This document shows positions 1 through 11,875 of a stretch of 64,000 nucleotides of DNA, piece after piece (the stretch's first letter is position 1; each line of letters starts with the position of its first letter). Location: positions 186,001 to 250,000 of the forward strand of contig CAXHKT010000108.1 in assembly GCA_964017195.1 (NCBI GenBank). Reading direction: 5' to 3'. Below the pieces are notes generated by a model. That model did not search any database. It worked only from the letters and a program-made list of their open reading frames with translations, and had not been told where the DNA came from. Made by a program: the position numbers and the translations under genes. This DNA comes from Siderastrea radians (lineage: Eukaryota > Cnidaria > Anthozoa > Scleractinia > Rhizangiidae).

Positions 1-771
1 GTCCCAGAGGGATTGAATGCATTTGGGACCTTTGTGCATGCAGCTGAGAGCGCCAATTAGCTTTTTTCTGCTTTTGGGGGCTAATTCAAGCCCTGAAAAA
101 GTGCAGCACTTTTTAGTATCGCCAAATTCGATAAAAATAGTGCCAAATGGAATGTTTTTTGGTGCCGCAACGGGATCTGGGGTGCTTTTCTGCTGGGGCC
201 GTTGCACCAAAACCAGCACTTTTTTGAGGGACCCACCCCACCCCTCTCAAAACTGAAATTCCCACCTTATCGACAAAATCGCAGACTTTCTACACAATAA
301 ACTTTTTTTTCTGATAGCCCCGAGGGATTTGCATTATTATTAGGCAAGTGCGCAGCCTTGCGCAGCCTTGCGCAGTCAACAACACCTTTTTTAGCCTCTG
401 GGAAGGCCAAAAATGGGGTTTTTTCCCTAAGGATCGCACATATCGCGCTTTTCTACACAATAAACTTTTTTTTCTGATAGCCCCGAGGGATTTGCGTTAT
501 TATTAGGCAAGTGCGCAGCCTTGCGCAGCCTTGCTCAGTCAACAACACCTTTTTTAGCCTCTGGGAAGGCCAAAAATGGGGTTTTTTCCCTAAGAATCGC
601 ACATATCGCGCTTTTCTACACAATAAACTTTTTTTTCTGATAGCCCCGAGGGATTTGCGTTATTATTAGGCCAGTGCGCAGCCTTGCGCAGCCTTGCTCA
701 GTCAACAACACCTTTTTTAGCCTCTGGGAAGGCCAAAAATGGGGTTTTTTCCCTAAGGATCGCACATATCG
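1..771. repeat. Unit 1 (partial: starts inside M4)
   Basis: The window opens inside M4 (gtcccagaggg). B1, B2 and B3 are complete, each with two 10-bp repeats. It has a private G to C at 190 in M5 (cttttCtgctgg). Confidence 0.93.
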
Positions 772-2379
772 CGCCTTCTTTGTGCTTTTGCACAAAAGGA
801 ATTTTTTTCGGATGGTCCCAGAGGGATTGAATGCATTTGGGACCCTTGTGCATGCAGCTGAGAGCGCCAATTAGCTTTTTTCTGCTTTTGGGGGCTAATT
901 CAAGCCCTGAAAAAGTGCAGCACTTTTTAGTATCGCCAAATTCGATAAAAATAGTGCCAAATGGAATGTTTTTTGGTGCCGCAACGGGATCTGGGGTGCT
1001 TTTGTGCTGGGGCCGTTGCACCAAAACCAGCACTTTTTTGAGGGACCCACCCCACCCCTCTCAAAACTGAAATTCCCACCTTATCGACAAAATCGCAGAC
1101 TTTCTACACAATAAACTTTTTTTTCTGATAGCCCCGAGGGATTTGCATTATTATTAGGCAAGTGCGCAGCCTTGCGCAGCCTTGCGCAGTCAACAACACC
1201 TTTTTTAGCCTCTGGGAAGGCCAAAAATGGGGTTTTTTCCCTAAGGATCGCACATATCGCGCTTTTCTACACAATAAACTTTTTTTTCTGATAGCCCCGA
1301 GGGATTTGCGTTATTATTAGGCAAGTGCACAGCCTTGCGCAGCCTTGCTCAGTCAACAACACCTTTTTTAGCCTCTGGGAAGGCCAAAAATGGGGTTTTT
1401 TCCCTAAGAATCGCACATATCGCGCTTTTCTACACAATAAACTTTTTTTTCTGATAGCCCCGAGGGATTTGCGTTATTATTAGGCCAGTGCGCAGCCTTG
1501 CTCAGTCAACAACACCTTTTTTAGCCTCTGGGAAGGCCAAAAATGGGGTTTTTTCCCTAAGGATCGCACATATCGCGCCTTCTTTGTGCTTTTGCACAAA
1601 AGGAATTTTTTTCGGATGGTCCCAGAGGGATTGAATGCATTTGGGACCTTTGTGCATGCAGCTGAGAGCGCCAATTAGCTTTTTTCTGCTTTTGGGGGCT
1701 AATTCAAGCCCTGAAAAAGTGCAGCACTTTTTAGTATCGCCAAATTCGATAAAAATAGTGCCAAATGGAATGTTTTTTGGTGCCGCAACGGGATCTGGGG
1801 TGCTTTTGTGCTGGGGCCGTTGCACCAAAACCAGCACTTTTTTGAGGGACCCACCCCACCCCTCTCAAAACTGAAATTCCCACCTTATCGACAAAATCGC
1901 AGACTTTCTACACAATAAACTTTTTTTTCTGATAGCCCCGAGGGATTTGCATTATTATTAGGCAAGTGCGCAGCCTTGCGCAGCCTTGCGCAGTCAACAA
2001 CACCTTTTTTAGCCTCTGGGAAGGCCAAAAATGGGGTTTTTTCCCTAAGGATCGCACATATCGCGCTTTTCTACACAATAAACTTTTTTTTCTGATAGCC
2101 CCGAGGGATTTGCGTTATTATTAGGCAAGTGCACAGCCTTGCGCAGCCTTGCTCAGTCAACAACACCTTTTTTAGCCTCTGGGAAGGCCAAAAATGGGGT
2201 TTTTTCCCTAAGAATCGCACATATCGCGCTTTTCTACACAATAAACTTTTTTTTCTGATAGCCCCGAGGGATTTGCGTTATTATTAGGCCAGTGCGCAGC
2301 CTTGCTCAGTCAACAACACCTTTTTTAGCCTCTGGGAAGGCCAAAAATGGGGTTTTTTCCCTAAGGATCGCACATATCG
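772..2379. repeat. Units 2-3: adjacent 804-bp twins
   Basis: Both units share two rare features: gtgcAcagcc in B2 (near 1329 and 2133) and a B3 with only one 10-bp repeat. Unit 2 also has T to C at 845. The shared pair suggests one unit was duplicated recently. Confidence 0.92.
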
Positions 2380-4027
2380 CGCCTTCTTTGTGCTTTTGCA
2401 CAAAAGGAATTTTTTTCGGATGGTCCCAGAGGGATTGAATGCATTTGGGACCTTTGTGCATGCAGCTGAGAGCGCCAATTAGCTTTTTTCTGCTTTTGGG
2501 GGCTAATTCAAGCCCTGAAAAAGTGCAGCACTTTTTAGTATCGCCAAATTCGATAAAAATAGTGCCAAATGGAATGTTTTTTGGTGCCGCAACGGGATCT
2601 GGGGTGCTTTTGTGCTGGGGCCGTTGCACCAAAACCAGCACTTTTTTGAGGGACCCACCCCACCCCTCTCAAAACTGAAATTCCCACCTTATCGACAAAA
2701 TCGCAGACTTTCTACACAATAAACTTTTTTTTCTGATAGCCCCGAGGGATTTGCATTATTATTAGGCAAGTGCGCAGCCTTGCGCAGCCTTGCGCAGTCA
2801 ACAACACCTTTTTTAGCCTCTGGGAAGGCCAAAAATGGGGTTTTTTCCCTAAGGATCGCACATATCGCGCTTTTCTACACAATAAACTTTTTTTTCTGAT
2901 AGCCCCGAGGGATTTGCGTTATTATTAGGCAAGTGCGCAGCCTTGCGCAGCCTTGCGCAGCCTTGCTCAGTCAACAACACCTTTTTTAGCCTCTGGGAAG
3001 GCCAAAAATGGGGTTTTTTCCCTAAGAATCGCACATATCGCGCTTTTCTACACAATAAACTTTTTTTTCTGATAGCCCCGAGGGATTTGCGTTATTATTA
3101 GGCCAGTGCGCAGCCTTGCGCAGCCTTGCTCAGTCAACAACACCTTTTTTAGCCTCTGGGAAGGCCAAAAATGGGGTTTTTTCCCTAAGGATCGCACATA
3201 TCGCGCCTTCTTTGTGCTTTTGCACAAAAGGAATTTTTTTCGGATGGTCCCAGAGGGATTGAATGCATTTGGGACCTTTGTGCATGCAGCTGAGAGCGCC
3301 AATTAGCTTTTTTCTGCTTTTGGGGGCTAATTCAAGCCCTGAAAAAGTGCAGCACTTTTTAGTATCGCCAAATTCGATAAAAATAGTGCCAAATGGAATG
3401 TTTTTTGGTGCCGCAACGGGATCTGGGGTGCTTTTGTGCTGGGGCCGTTGCACCAAAACCAGCACTTTTTTGAGGGACCCACCCCACCCCTCTCAAAACT
3501 GAAATTCCCACCTTATCGACAAAATCGCAGACTTTCTACACAATAAACTTTTTTTTCTGATAGCCCCGAGGGATTTGCATTATTATTAGGCAAGTGCGCA
3601 GCCTTGCGCAGCCTTGCGCAGCCTTGCGCAGTCAACAACACCTTTTTTAGCCTCTGGGAAGGCCAAAAATGGGGTTTTTTCCCTAAGGATCGCACATATC
3701 GCGCTTTTCTACACAATAAACTTTTTTTTCTGATAGCCCCGAGGGATTTGCGTTATTATTAGGCAAGTGCGCAGCCTTGCGCAGCCTTGCTCAGTCAACA
3801 ACACCTTTTTTAGCCTCTGGGAAGGCCAAAAATGGGGTTTTTTCCCTAAGAATCGCACATATCGCGCTTTTCTACACAATAAACTTTTTTTTCTGATAGC
3901 CCCGAGGGATTTGCGTTATTATTAGGCCAGTGCGCAGCCTTGCGCAGCCTTGCTCAGTCAACAACACCTTTTTTAGCCTCTGGGAAGGCCAAAAATGGGG
4001 TTTTTTCCCTAAGGATCGCACATATCG
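2380..4027. repeat. Units 4-5: 824 bp each
   Basis: Unit 4 has three 10-bp repeats in B2 (near 2936-2965). Unit 5 has three in B1 (near 3597-3626). Otherwise they match the reference. Confidence 0.92.
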
Positions 4028-4841
4028 CGCCTTCTTTGTGCTTTTGCACAAAAGGAATTTTTTTCGGATGGTCCCAGAGGGATTGAATGCATTTGGGACC
4101 TTTGTGCATGCAGCTGAGAGCGCCAATTAGCTTTTTTCTGCTTTTGGGGGCTAATTCAAGCCCTGAAAAAGTGCAGCACTTTTTAGTATCGCCAAATTCG
4201 ATCAAAATAGTGCCAAATGGAATGTTTTTTGGTGCCGCAACGGGATCTGGGGTGCTTTTGTGCTGGGGCCGTTGCACCAAAACCAGCACTTTTTTGAGGG
4301 ACCCACCCCACCCCTCTCAAAACTGAAATTCCCACCTTATCGACAAAATCGCAGACTTTCTACACAATAAACTTTTTTTTCTGATAGCCCCGAGGGATTT
4401 GCATTATTATTAGGCAAGTGCGCAGCCTTGCGCAGCCTTGCGCAGTCAACAACACCTTTTTTAGCCTCTGGGAAGGCCAAAAATGGGTTTTTTTCCCTAA
4501 GGATCGCACATATCGCGCTTTTCTACACAATAAAATTTTTTTTCTGATAGCCCCGAGGGATTTGCGTTATTATTAGGCAAGTGCGCAGCCTTGCGCAGCC
4601 TTGCTCAGTCAACAACACCTTTTTTAGCGTCTGGGAAGGCCAAAAATGGGGTTTTTTCCCTAAGAATCGCACATATCGCGCTTTTCTACACAATAAACTT
4701 TTTTTTCTGATAGCCCCGAGGGATTTGCGTTATTATTAGGCCAGTGCGCAGCCTTGCGCAGCCTTGCTCAGTCAACAACACCTTTTTTAGCCTCTGGGAA
4801 GGCCAAAAATGGGGTTTTTTCCCTAAGGATCGCACATATCG
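4028..4841. repeat. Unit 6: 814 bp with several private changes
   Basis: Private changes are A to C at 4203 in M5 (gatCaaaatag), aaatgggttttttt near 4485, ataaaatttttt near 4534, and tagcGtctgg at 4629. It is more diverged than its neighbours. Confidence 0.9.
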
Positions 4842-6499
4842 CGCCTTCTTTGTGCTTTTGCACAAAAGGAATTTTTTTCGGATGGTCCCAGAGGGATTGA
4901 ATGCATTTGGGACCTTTGTGCATGCAGCTGAGAGCGCCAATTAGCTTTTTTCTGCTTTTGGGGGCTAATTCAAGCCCTGAAAAAGTGCAGCACTTTTTAG
5001 TATCGCCAAATTCGATAAAAATAGTGCCAAATGGAATGTTTTTTGGTGCCGCAACGGGATCTGGGGTGCTTTTGTGCTGGGGCCGTTGCACCAAAACCAG
5101 CACTTTTTTGAGGGACCCACCCCACCCCTCTCAAAACTGAAATTCCCACCTTATCGACAAAATCGCAGACTTTCTACACAATAAACTTTTTTTTCTGATA
5201 GCCCCGAGGGATTTGCATTATTATTAGGCAAGTGCGCAGCCTTGCGCAGCCTTGCGCAGTCAACAACACCTTTTTTAGCCTCTGGGAAGGCCAAAAATGG
5301 GGTTTTTTCCCTAAGGATCGCACATATCGCGCTTTTCTACACAATAAACTTTTTTTTCTGATAGCCCCGAGGGATTTGCGTTATTATTAGGCAAGTGCGC
5401 AGCCTTGCGCAGCCTTGCGCAGCCTTGCTCAGTCAACAACACCTTTTTTAGCCTCTGGGAAGGCCAAAAATGGGGTTTTTTCCCTAAGAATCGCACATAT
5501 CGCGCTTTTCTACACAATAAACTTTTTTTTCTGATAGCCCCGAGGGATTTGCGTTATTATTAGGCCAGTGCGCAGCCTTGCACAGCCTTGCTCAGTCAAC
5601 AACACCTTTTTTAGCCTCTGGGAAGGCCAAAAATGGGGTTTTTTCCCTAAGGATCGCACATATCGCGCCTTCTTTGTGCTTTTGCACAAAAGGAATTTTT
5701 TTCGGATGGTCCCAGAGGGATTGAATGCATTTGGGACCTTTGTGCATGCAGCTGAGAGCGCCAATTAGCTTTTTTCTGCTTTTGGGGGCTAATTCAAGCC
5801 CTGAAAAAGTGCAGCACTTTTTAGTATCGCCAAATTCGATAAAAATAGTGCCAAATGGAATGTTTTTTGGTGCCACAACGGGATCTGGGGTGCTTTTGTG
5901 CTGGGGCCGTTGCACCAAAACCAGCACTTTTTTGAGGGACCCACCCCACCCCTCTCAAAACTGAAATTCCCACCTTATCGACAAAATCGCAGACTTTCTA
6001 CACAATAAACTTTTTTTTCTGATAGCCCTGAGGGATTTGCATTATTATTAGGCAAGTGCGCAGCCTTGCGCAGCCTTGCGCAGCCTTGCGCAGTCAACAA
6101 CACCTTTTTTAGCCTCTGGGAAGGCCAAAAATGGGTTTTTTTTCCTAAGGATCGCACATATCGCGCTTTTCTACACAATAAACTTTTTTTTCTGATAGCC
6201 CCGAGGGATTTGCGTTATTATTAGGCAAGTGCGCAGCCTTGCGCAGCCTTGCGCAGCCTTGCTCAGTCAACAACACCTTTTTTAGCCTCTGGGAAGGCCA
6301 AAAATGGGGTTTTTTCCCTAAGAATCGCACATATCGCGCTTTTCTACACAATAAACTTTTTTTTCTGATAGCCCCGAGGGATTTGCGTTATTATTAGGCC
6401 AGTGCGCAGCCTTGCACAGCCTTGCTCAGTCAACAACACCTTTTTTAGCCTCTGGGAAGGCCAAAAATGGGGTTTTTTCCCTAAGGATCGCACATATCG
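4842..6499. repeat. Units 7-8: 824 and 834 bp
   Basis: Both carry cttgcAcagcc in B3 (5582 and near 6416). Unit 7 has three 10-bp repeats in B2; unit 8 has three in both B1 and B2. Unit 8 also has G to A at 5875 (tgccAcaacg) and agcccTgagg near 6026. Confidence 0.91.
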
Positions 6500-8137
6500 C
6501 GCCTTCTTTGTGCTTTTGCACAAAAGGAATTTTTTTCGGATGGTCCCAGAGGGATTGAATGCATTTGGGACCTTTGTGCATGCAGCTGAGAGCGCCAATT
6601 AGCTTTTTTCTGCTTTTGGGGGCTAATTCAAGCCCTGAAAAAGTGCAGCACTTTTTAGTATCGCCAAATTCGATAAAAATAGTGCCAAATGGAATGTTTT
6701 TTGGTGCCGCAACGGGATCTGGGGTGCTTTTGTGCTGGGGCCGTTGCACCAAAACCAGCACTTTTTTGAGGGACCCACCCCACCCCTCTCAAAACTGAAA
6801 TTCCCACCTTATCGACAAAATCGCAGACTTTCTACACAATAAACTTTTTTTTCTGATAGCCCCGAGGGATTTGCATTATTATTAGGCAAGTGCGCAGCCT
6901 TGCGCAGCCTTGCGCAGTCAACAACACCTTTTTTAGCCTCTGGGAAGGCCAAAAATGGGGTTTTTTCCCTAAGGATCGCACATATCGCGCTTTTCTACAC
7001 AATAAACTTTTTTTCTGATAGCCCCGAGGGATTTGCGTTATTATTAGGCAAGTGCGCAGCCTTGCACAGCCTTGCTCAGTCAACAACACCTTTTTTAGCC
7101 TCTGGGAAGGCCAAAAATGGGGTTTTTTCCCTAAGAATCGCACATATCGCGCTTTTCTACACAATAAACTTTTTTTTCTGATAGCCCCGAGGGATTTGCG
7201 TTATTATTAGGCCAGTGCGCAGCCTTGCGCAGCCTTGCTCAGTCAACAACACCTTTTTTAGCCTCTGGGAAGGCCAAAAATGGGGTTTTTTCCCTAAGGA
7301 TCGCACATATCGCGCCTTCTTTGTGCTTTTGCACAAAAGGAATTTTTTTCGGATGGTCCCAGAGGGATTGAATGCATTTGGGACCTTTGTGCATGCAGCT
7401 GAGAGTGCCAATTAGCTTTTTTCTGCTTTTGGGGGCTAATTCAAGCCCTGAAAAAGTGCAGCACTTTTTAGTATCGCCAAATTCGATAAAAATAGTGCCA
7501 AATGGAATGTTTTTTGGTGCCGCAACGGGATCTGGGGTGCTTTTGTGCTGGGGCCGTTGCACCAAAACCAGCACTTTTTTGAGGGACCCACCCCACCCCT
7601 CTCAAAACTGAAATTCCCACCTTATCGACAAAATCGCAGACTTTCTACACAATAAACTTTTTTTTTCTGATAGCCCCGAGGGATTTGCATTATTATTAGG
7701 CAAGTGCGCAGCCTTGCGCAGCCTTGCGCAGTCAACAACACCTTTTTTAGCCTCTGGGAAGGCCAAAAATGGGGTTTTTTCCCTAAGGATCGCACATATC
7801 GCACTTTTCTACACAATAAACTTTTTTTTCTGATAGCCCCGAGGGATTTGCGTTATTATTAGGCAAGTGCGCAGCCTTGCGCAGCCTTGCTCAGTCAACA
7901 ACACCTTTTTTAGCCTCTGGGAAGGCCAAAAATGGGGTTTTTTCCCTAAGAATCGCACATATCGCGCTTTTCTACACAATAAACTTTTTTTTCTGATAGC
8001 CCCGAGGGATTTGCGTTATTATTAGGCCAGTGCGCAGCCTTGCGCAGCCTTGCGCAGCCTTGCTCAGTCAACAACACCTTTTTTAGCCTCTGGGAAGGCC
8101 AAAAATGGGGTTTTTTCCCTAAGGATCGCACATATCG
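6500..8137. repeat. Units 9-10: 813 and 825 bp
   Basis: Unit 9 has a T7 run and cttgcAcagcc (near 7064) in B2. Unit 10 has gagagTgcc near 7406, a T9 run in B1, atcgcActtttc near 7803 and three 10-bp repeats in B3. Confidence 0.91.
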
Positions 8138-10567
8138 CGCCTTCTTTGTGCTTTTGCACAAAAGGAATTTTTTTCGGATGGTCCCAGAGGGATTGAATGC
8201 ATTTGGGACCTTTGTGCATGCAGCTGAGAGCGCCAATTAGCTTTTTTCTGCTTTTGGGGGCTAATTCAAGCCCTGAAAAAGTGCAGCACTTTTTAGTATC
8301 GCCAAATTCGATAAAAATAGTGCCAAATGGAATGTTTTTTGGTGCCGCAACGGGATCTGGGGTGCTTTTGTGCTGGGGCCGTTGCACCAAAACCAGCACT
8401 TTTTTGAGGGACCCACCCCACCCCTCTCAAAACTGAAATTCCCACCTTATCGACAAAATCGCAGACTTTCTACACAATAAACTTTTTTTTCTGATAGCCC
8501 CGAGGGATTTGCATTATTATTAGGCAAGTGCGCAGCCTTGCGCAGCCTTGCGCAGTCAACAACACCTTTTTTAGCCTCTGGGAAGGCCAAAAATGGGGTT
8601 TTTTCCCTAAGGATCGCACATATCGCGCTTTTCTACACAATAAACTTTTTTTTCTGATAGCCCCGAGGGATTTGCGTTATTATTAGGCAAGTGCGCAGCC
8701 TTGCTCAGTCAACAACACCTTTTTTAGCCTCTGGGAAGGCCAAAAATGGGGTTTTTTCCCTAAGAATCGCACATATCGCGCTTTTCTACACAATAAACTT
8801 TTTTTTCTGATAGCCCCGAGGGATTTGCGTTATTATTAGGCCAGTGCGCAGCCTTGCGCAGCCTTGCTCAGTCAACAACACCTTTTTTAGCCTCTGGGAA
8901 GGCCAAAAATGGGGTTTTTTCCCTAAGGATCGCACATATCGCGCCTTCTTTGTGCTTTTGCACAAAAGGAATTTTTTTCGGATGGTCCCAGAGGGATTGA
9001 ATGCATTTGGGACCTTTGTGCATGCAGCTGAGAGCGCCAATTAGCTTTTTTCTGCTTTTGGGGGCTAATTCAAGCCCTGAAAAAGTGCAGCACTTTTTAG
9101 TATCGCCAAATTCGATAAAAATAGTGCCAAATGGAATGTTTTTTGGTGCCGCAACGGGATCTGGGGTGCTTTTGTGCTGGGGCCGTTGCACCAAAACCAG
9201 CACTTTTTTGAGGGACCCACCCCACCCCTCTCAAAACTGAAATTCCCACCTTATCGACAAAATCGCAGACTTTCTACACAATAAACTTTTTTTTCTGATA
9301 GCCCCGAGGGATTTGCATTATTATTAGGCAAGTGCGCAGCCTTGCGCAGCCTTGCGCAGTCAACAACACCTTTTTTAGCCTCTGGGAAGGCCAAAAATGG
9401 GGTTTTTTCCCTAAGGATCGCACATCTCGCGCTTTTCTACACAATAAACTTTTTTTTCTGATAGCCCCGAGGGATTTGCGTTATTATTAGGCAAGTGCGC
9501 AGCCTTGCGCAGCCTTGCTCAGTCAACAACACCTTTTTTAGCCTCTGGGAAGGCCAAAAATGGGGTTTTTTCCCTAAGAATCGCACATATCGCGCTTTTC
9601 TACACAATAAACTTTTTTTTCTGATAGCCCCGAGGGATTTGCGTTATTATTAGGCCAGTGCGCAGCCTTGCGCAGCCTTGCTCAGTCAACAACACCTTTT
9701 TTAGCCTCTGGGAAGGCCAAAAATGGGGTTTTTTCCCTAAGGATCGCACATATCGCGCCTTCTTTGTGCTTTTGCACAAAAGGAATTTTTTTCGGATGGT
9801 CCCAGAGGGATTGAATGCATTTGGGACCTTTGTGCATGCAGCTGAGAGCGCCAATTAGCTTTTTTCTGCTTTTGGGGGCTAATTCAAGCCCTGAAAAAGT
9901 GCAGCACTTTTTAGTATCGCCAAATTCGATAAAAATAGTGCCAAATGGAATGTTTTTTGGTGCCGCAACGGGATCTGGGGTGCTTTTGTGCTGGGGCCGT
10001 TGCACCAAAACCAGCACTTTTTTGAGGGACCCACCCCACCCCTCTCAAAACTGAAATTCCCACCTTATCGACAAAATCGCAGACTTTCTACACAATAAAC
10101 TTTTTTTCTGATAGCCCCGAGGGATTTGCATTATTATTAGGCAAGTGCGCAGCCTTGCGCAGCCTTGCGCAGTCAACAACACCTTTTTTAGCCTCTGGGA
10201 AGGCCAAAAATGGGGTTTTTTCCCTAAGGATCGCACATATCGCGCTTTTCTACACAATAAACTTTTTTTTCTGATAGCCCCGAGGGATTTGCGTTATTAT
10301 TAGGCAAGTGCGCAGCCTTGCGCAGCCTTGCTCAGTCAACAACACCTTTTTTAGCCTCTGGGAAGGCCAAAAATGGGGTTTTTCCCTAAGAATCGCACAT
10401 ATCGCGCTTTTCTACACAATAAACTTTTTTTTCTGATAGCCCCGAGGGATTTGCGTTATTATTAGGCCAGTGCGCAGCCTTGCGCAGCCTTGCTCAGTCA
10501 ACAACACCTTTTTTAGCCTCTGGGAAGGCCAAAAATGGGGTTTTTTCCCTAAGGATCGCACATATCG
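8138..10567. repeat. Units 11-13: 804, 814 and 812 bp
   Basis: Unit 11 has one 10-bp repeat in B2. Unit 12 has cacatCtcgcg near 9426. Unit 13 has T7 in B1 and a shortened ggggtttttccc in B2, a combination repeated in unit 17. Confidence 0.91.
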
Positions 10568-11389
10568 CGCCTTCTTTGTGCTTTTGCACAAAAGAAATTT
10601 TTTTCGGATGGTCCCAGAGGGATTGAATGCATTTGGGACCTTTGTGCATGCAGCTGAGAGCGCCAATTAGCTTTTTTCTGCTTTTGGGGGCTAATTCAAG
10701 CCCTGAAAAAGTGCAGCACTTTTTAGTATCGCCAAATTCGATAAAAATAGTGCCAAATGGAATGTTTTTTGGTGCCGCAACGGGATCTGGGGTGCTTTTG
10801 TGCTGGGGCCGTTGCACCAAAACCAGCACTTTTTTGAGGGACCCACCCCACCCCTCTCAAAACTGAAATTCCCACCTTATCGACAAAATCGCAGACTTTC
10901 TACACAATAAACTTTTTTTTCTGATAGCCCCGAGGGATTTGCATTATTATTAGGCAAGTGCGCAGCCTTGCGCAGCCTTGCGCAGTCAACAACACCTTTT
11001 TTAGCCTCTGGGAAGGCCAAAAATGGGGTTTTTTCCCTAAGGATCGCACATATCGCGCTTTTCTACACAATAAACTTTTTTTTCTGATAGCCCCGAGGGA
11101 TTTGCGTTATTATTAGGCAAGTGCGCAGCCTTGCGCAGCCTTGCTCAGTCAACAACACCTTTTTTAGCCTCTGGGAAGGCCAAAAATGGGGTTTTTTCCC
11201 TAAGAATCGCACATATCGCGCTTTTCTACACAATAAACTTTTTTTTCTGATAGCCCCGAGGGATTTGCGTTATTATTAGGCCAGTGCGCAGCCTTGCGCA
11301 GCCTTGCTCAGTCAACAACACCTTTTTTAGCCTCTGGGAAGGCCAAAAATGGGGTTTTTTCCCTAAGGATCGCACATATCGCGCCTTCT

Positions 11390-11405
11390 TTGTGCTTTTG
11401 CACAA
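11390..11405. repeat. Inverted repeat in M4: ttgtgc-tttt-gcacaa
   Basis: Perfect 6-bp arms around a TTTT loop, present in nearly all M4 copies. The copy near 45250 is broken by base changes (gcaaaaaagg). A protein-binding or cruciform role is only a possibility. Confidence 0.75.
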
Positions 11406-11478
11406 AAGGAATTTTTTTCGGATGGTCCCAGAGGGATTGAATGCATTTGGGACCTTTGTGCATGCAGCTGAGAGCGCC

Positions 11479-11510
11479 AATTAGCTTTTTTCTGCTTTTG
11501 GGGGCTAATT
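11479..11510. repeat. Inverted repeat in M4: aattagc ... gctaatt
   Basis: Perfect 7-bp arms (11479-11485 and 11504-11510) separated by an 18-nt T- and G-rich loop. The copies near 27900 and 30330 have gctaatg in the right arm and have lost a loop T. Confidence 0.6.
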
Positions 11511-11519
11511 CAAGCCCTG

Positions 11520-11538
11520 AAAAAGTGCAGCACTTTTT
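11520..11538. repeat. Near-perfect palindrome in M4: aaaaagtgcagcacttttt
   Basis: Two 9-bp arms with perfect complementarity around a single central A. It is intact in almost every unit; one copy near 18154 has C to T in the right arm. The right arm motif gcacttttt recurs in M5 (cagcacttttttgag) without a partner arm. Confidence 0.8.
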
Positions 11539-11560
11539 AGTATCGCCAAATTCGATAAAA

Positions 11561-11712
11561 ATAGTGCCAAATGGAATGTTTTTTGGTGCCGCAACGGGAT
11601 CTGGGGTGCTTTTGTGCTGGGGCCGTTGCACCAAAACCAGCACTTTTTTGAGGGACCCACCCCACCCCTCTCAAAACTGAAATTCCCACCTTATCGACAA
11701 AATCGCAGACTT
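11561..11712. repeat. Monomer M5 of reference unit (diverged, ~152 bp)
   Basis: Phase is set by atcgcc...T6...gccgcaacgggat, which aligns with B's atcgcac...T8...gccccgagggat, and by GGGAT exactly 163 bp after that of M4. Its tail (ttcccaccttatcgacaaaa, then tcgcagactttctacac) aligns with the B tail (ttccctaaggatcgcac, then atatcgcgcttttctacac). The part between is shorter than in B and has no 10-bp repeats. Homology is by eye. Confidence 0.6.
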
Positions 11713-11875
11713 TCTACACAATAAACTTTTTTTTCTGATAGCCCCGAGGGATTTGCATTATTATTAGGCAAGTGCGCAGCCTTGCGCAGCCTTGCGCAGT
11801 CAACAACACCTTTTTTAGCCTCTGGGAAGGCCAAAAATGGGGTTTTTTCCCTAAGGATCGCACATATCGCGCTTT
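11713..11875. repeat. Monomer B1 of reference unit
   Basis: 163 bp. Diagnostic bases: gcAttattatt after the GGGAT anchor, ggcAagtg before the 10-bp repeats, cttgcGcagtc after them, and ctaagGatcgc near the end. B1 follows M5 in nearly every unit. It differs from B2 and B3 by only a few bases, so the three B monomers are a recent amplification compared with M4 and M5. Confidence 0.92.

Larger units (their letters stand above)
11398..11560. repeat. Monomer M4 of reference unit (diverged)
   Basis: The left part aligns with B monomers: cttttgcacaaaagg, a T7 run, then a GGTCCCAGAGGGATT-like stretch match B's cttttctacacaataaac, T8 and gccccgagggatt. The middle of the B monomer (the 10-bp repeats) has no clear match here. 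The M4 GGGAT-to-T6 distance is 53 bp against 63 bp in B. M4 is rich in dyad symmetries that B lacks. Its left boundary is approximate: about 10 bp (cttctttgtg) just before it has no counterpart in B. Confidence 0.7.

Noticed and set aside
11405..11437. CENP-B box in M4 (ttcggatggtcccaga)
   Set aside because: It shares only the TTCG start with the box core; the required A and CGGG positions do not match. No other candidate was seen.
11520..11538. Rho-independent terminator (GC-poor hairpin plus T-run)
   Set aside because: The stem is mostly A-T, the T-run is itself the stem arm, there is no upstream gene, and the array does not look bacterial.
11540..11575. Pol III internal promoter (B box) or tRNA/5S-like gene around attcgat
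   Set aside because: No GGTTCGANNCC, no matching A box at suitable distance and no cloverleaf; T-runs alone are not evidence of a Pol III gene.
11308..11643. Minus-strand 111-codon frame repeated in most units, and the 84- and 66-codon frames beside it
   Set aside because: They overlap one another and the + strand frames, start and stop wherever repeat sequence allows, vary in length with the 10-bp repeat number, have no recognisable domain and show unconstrained changes. By-products of the satellite.
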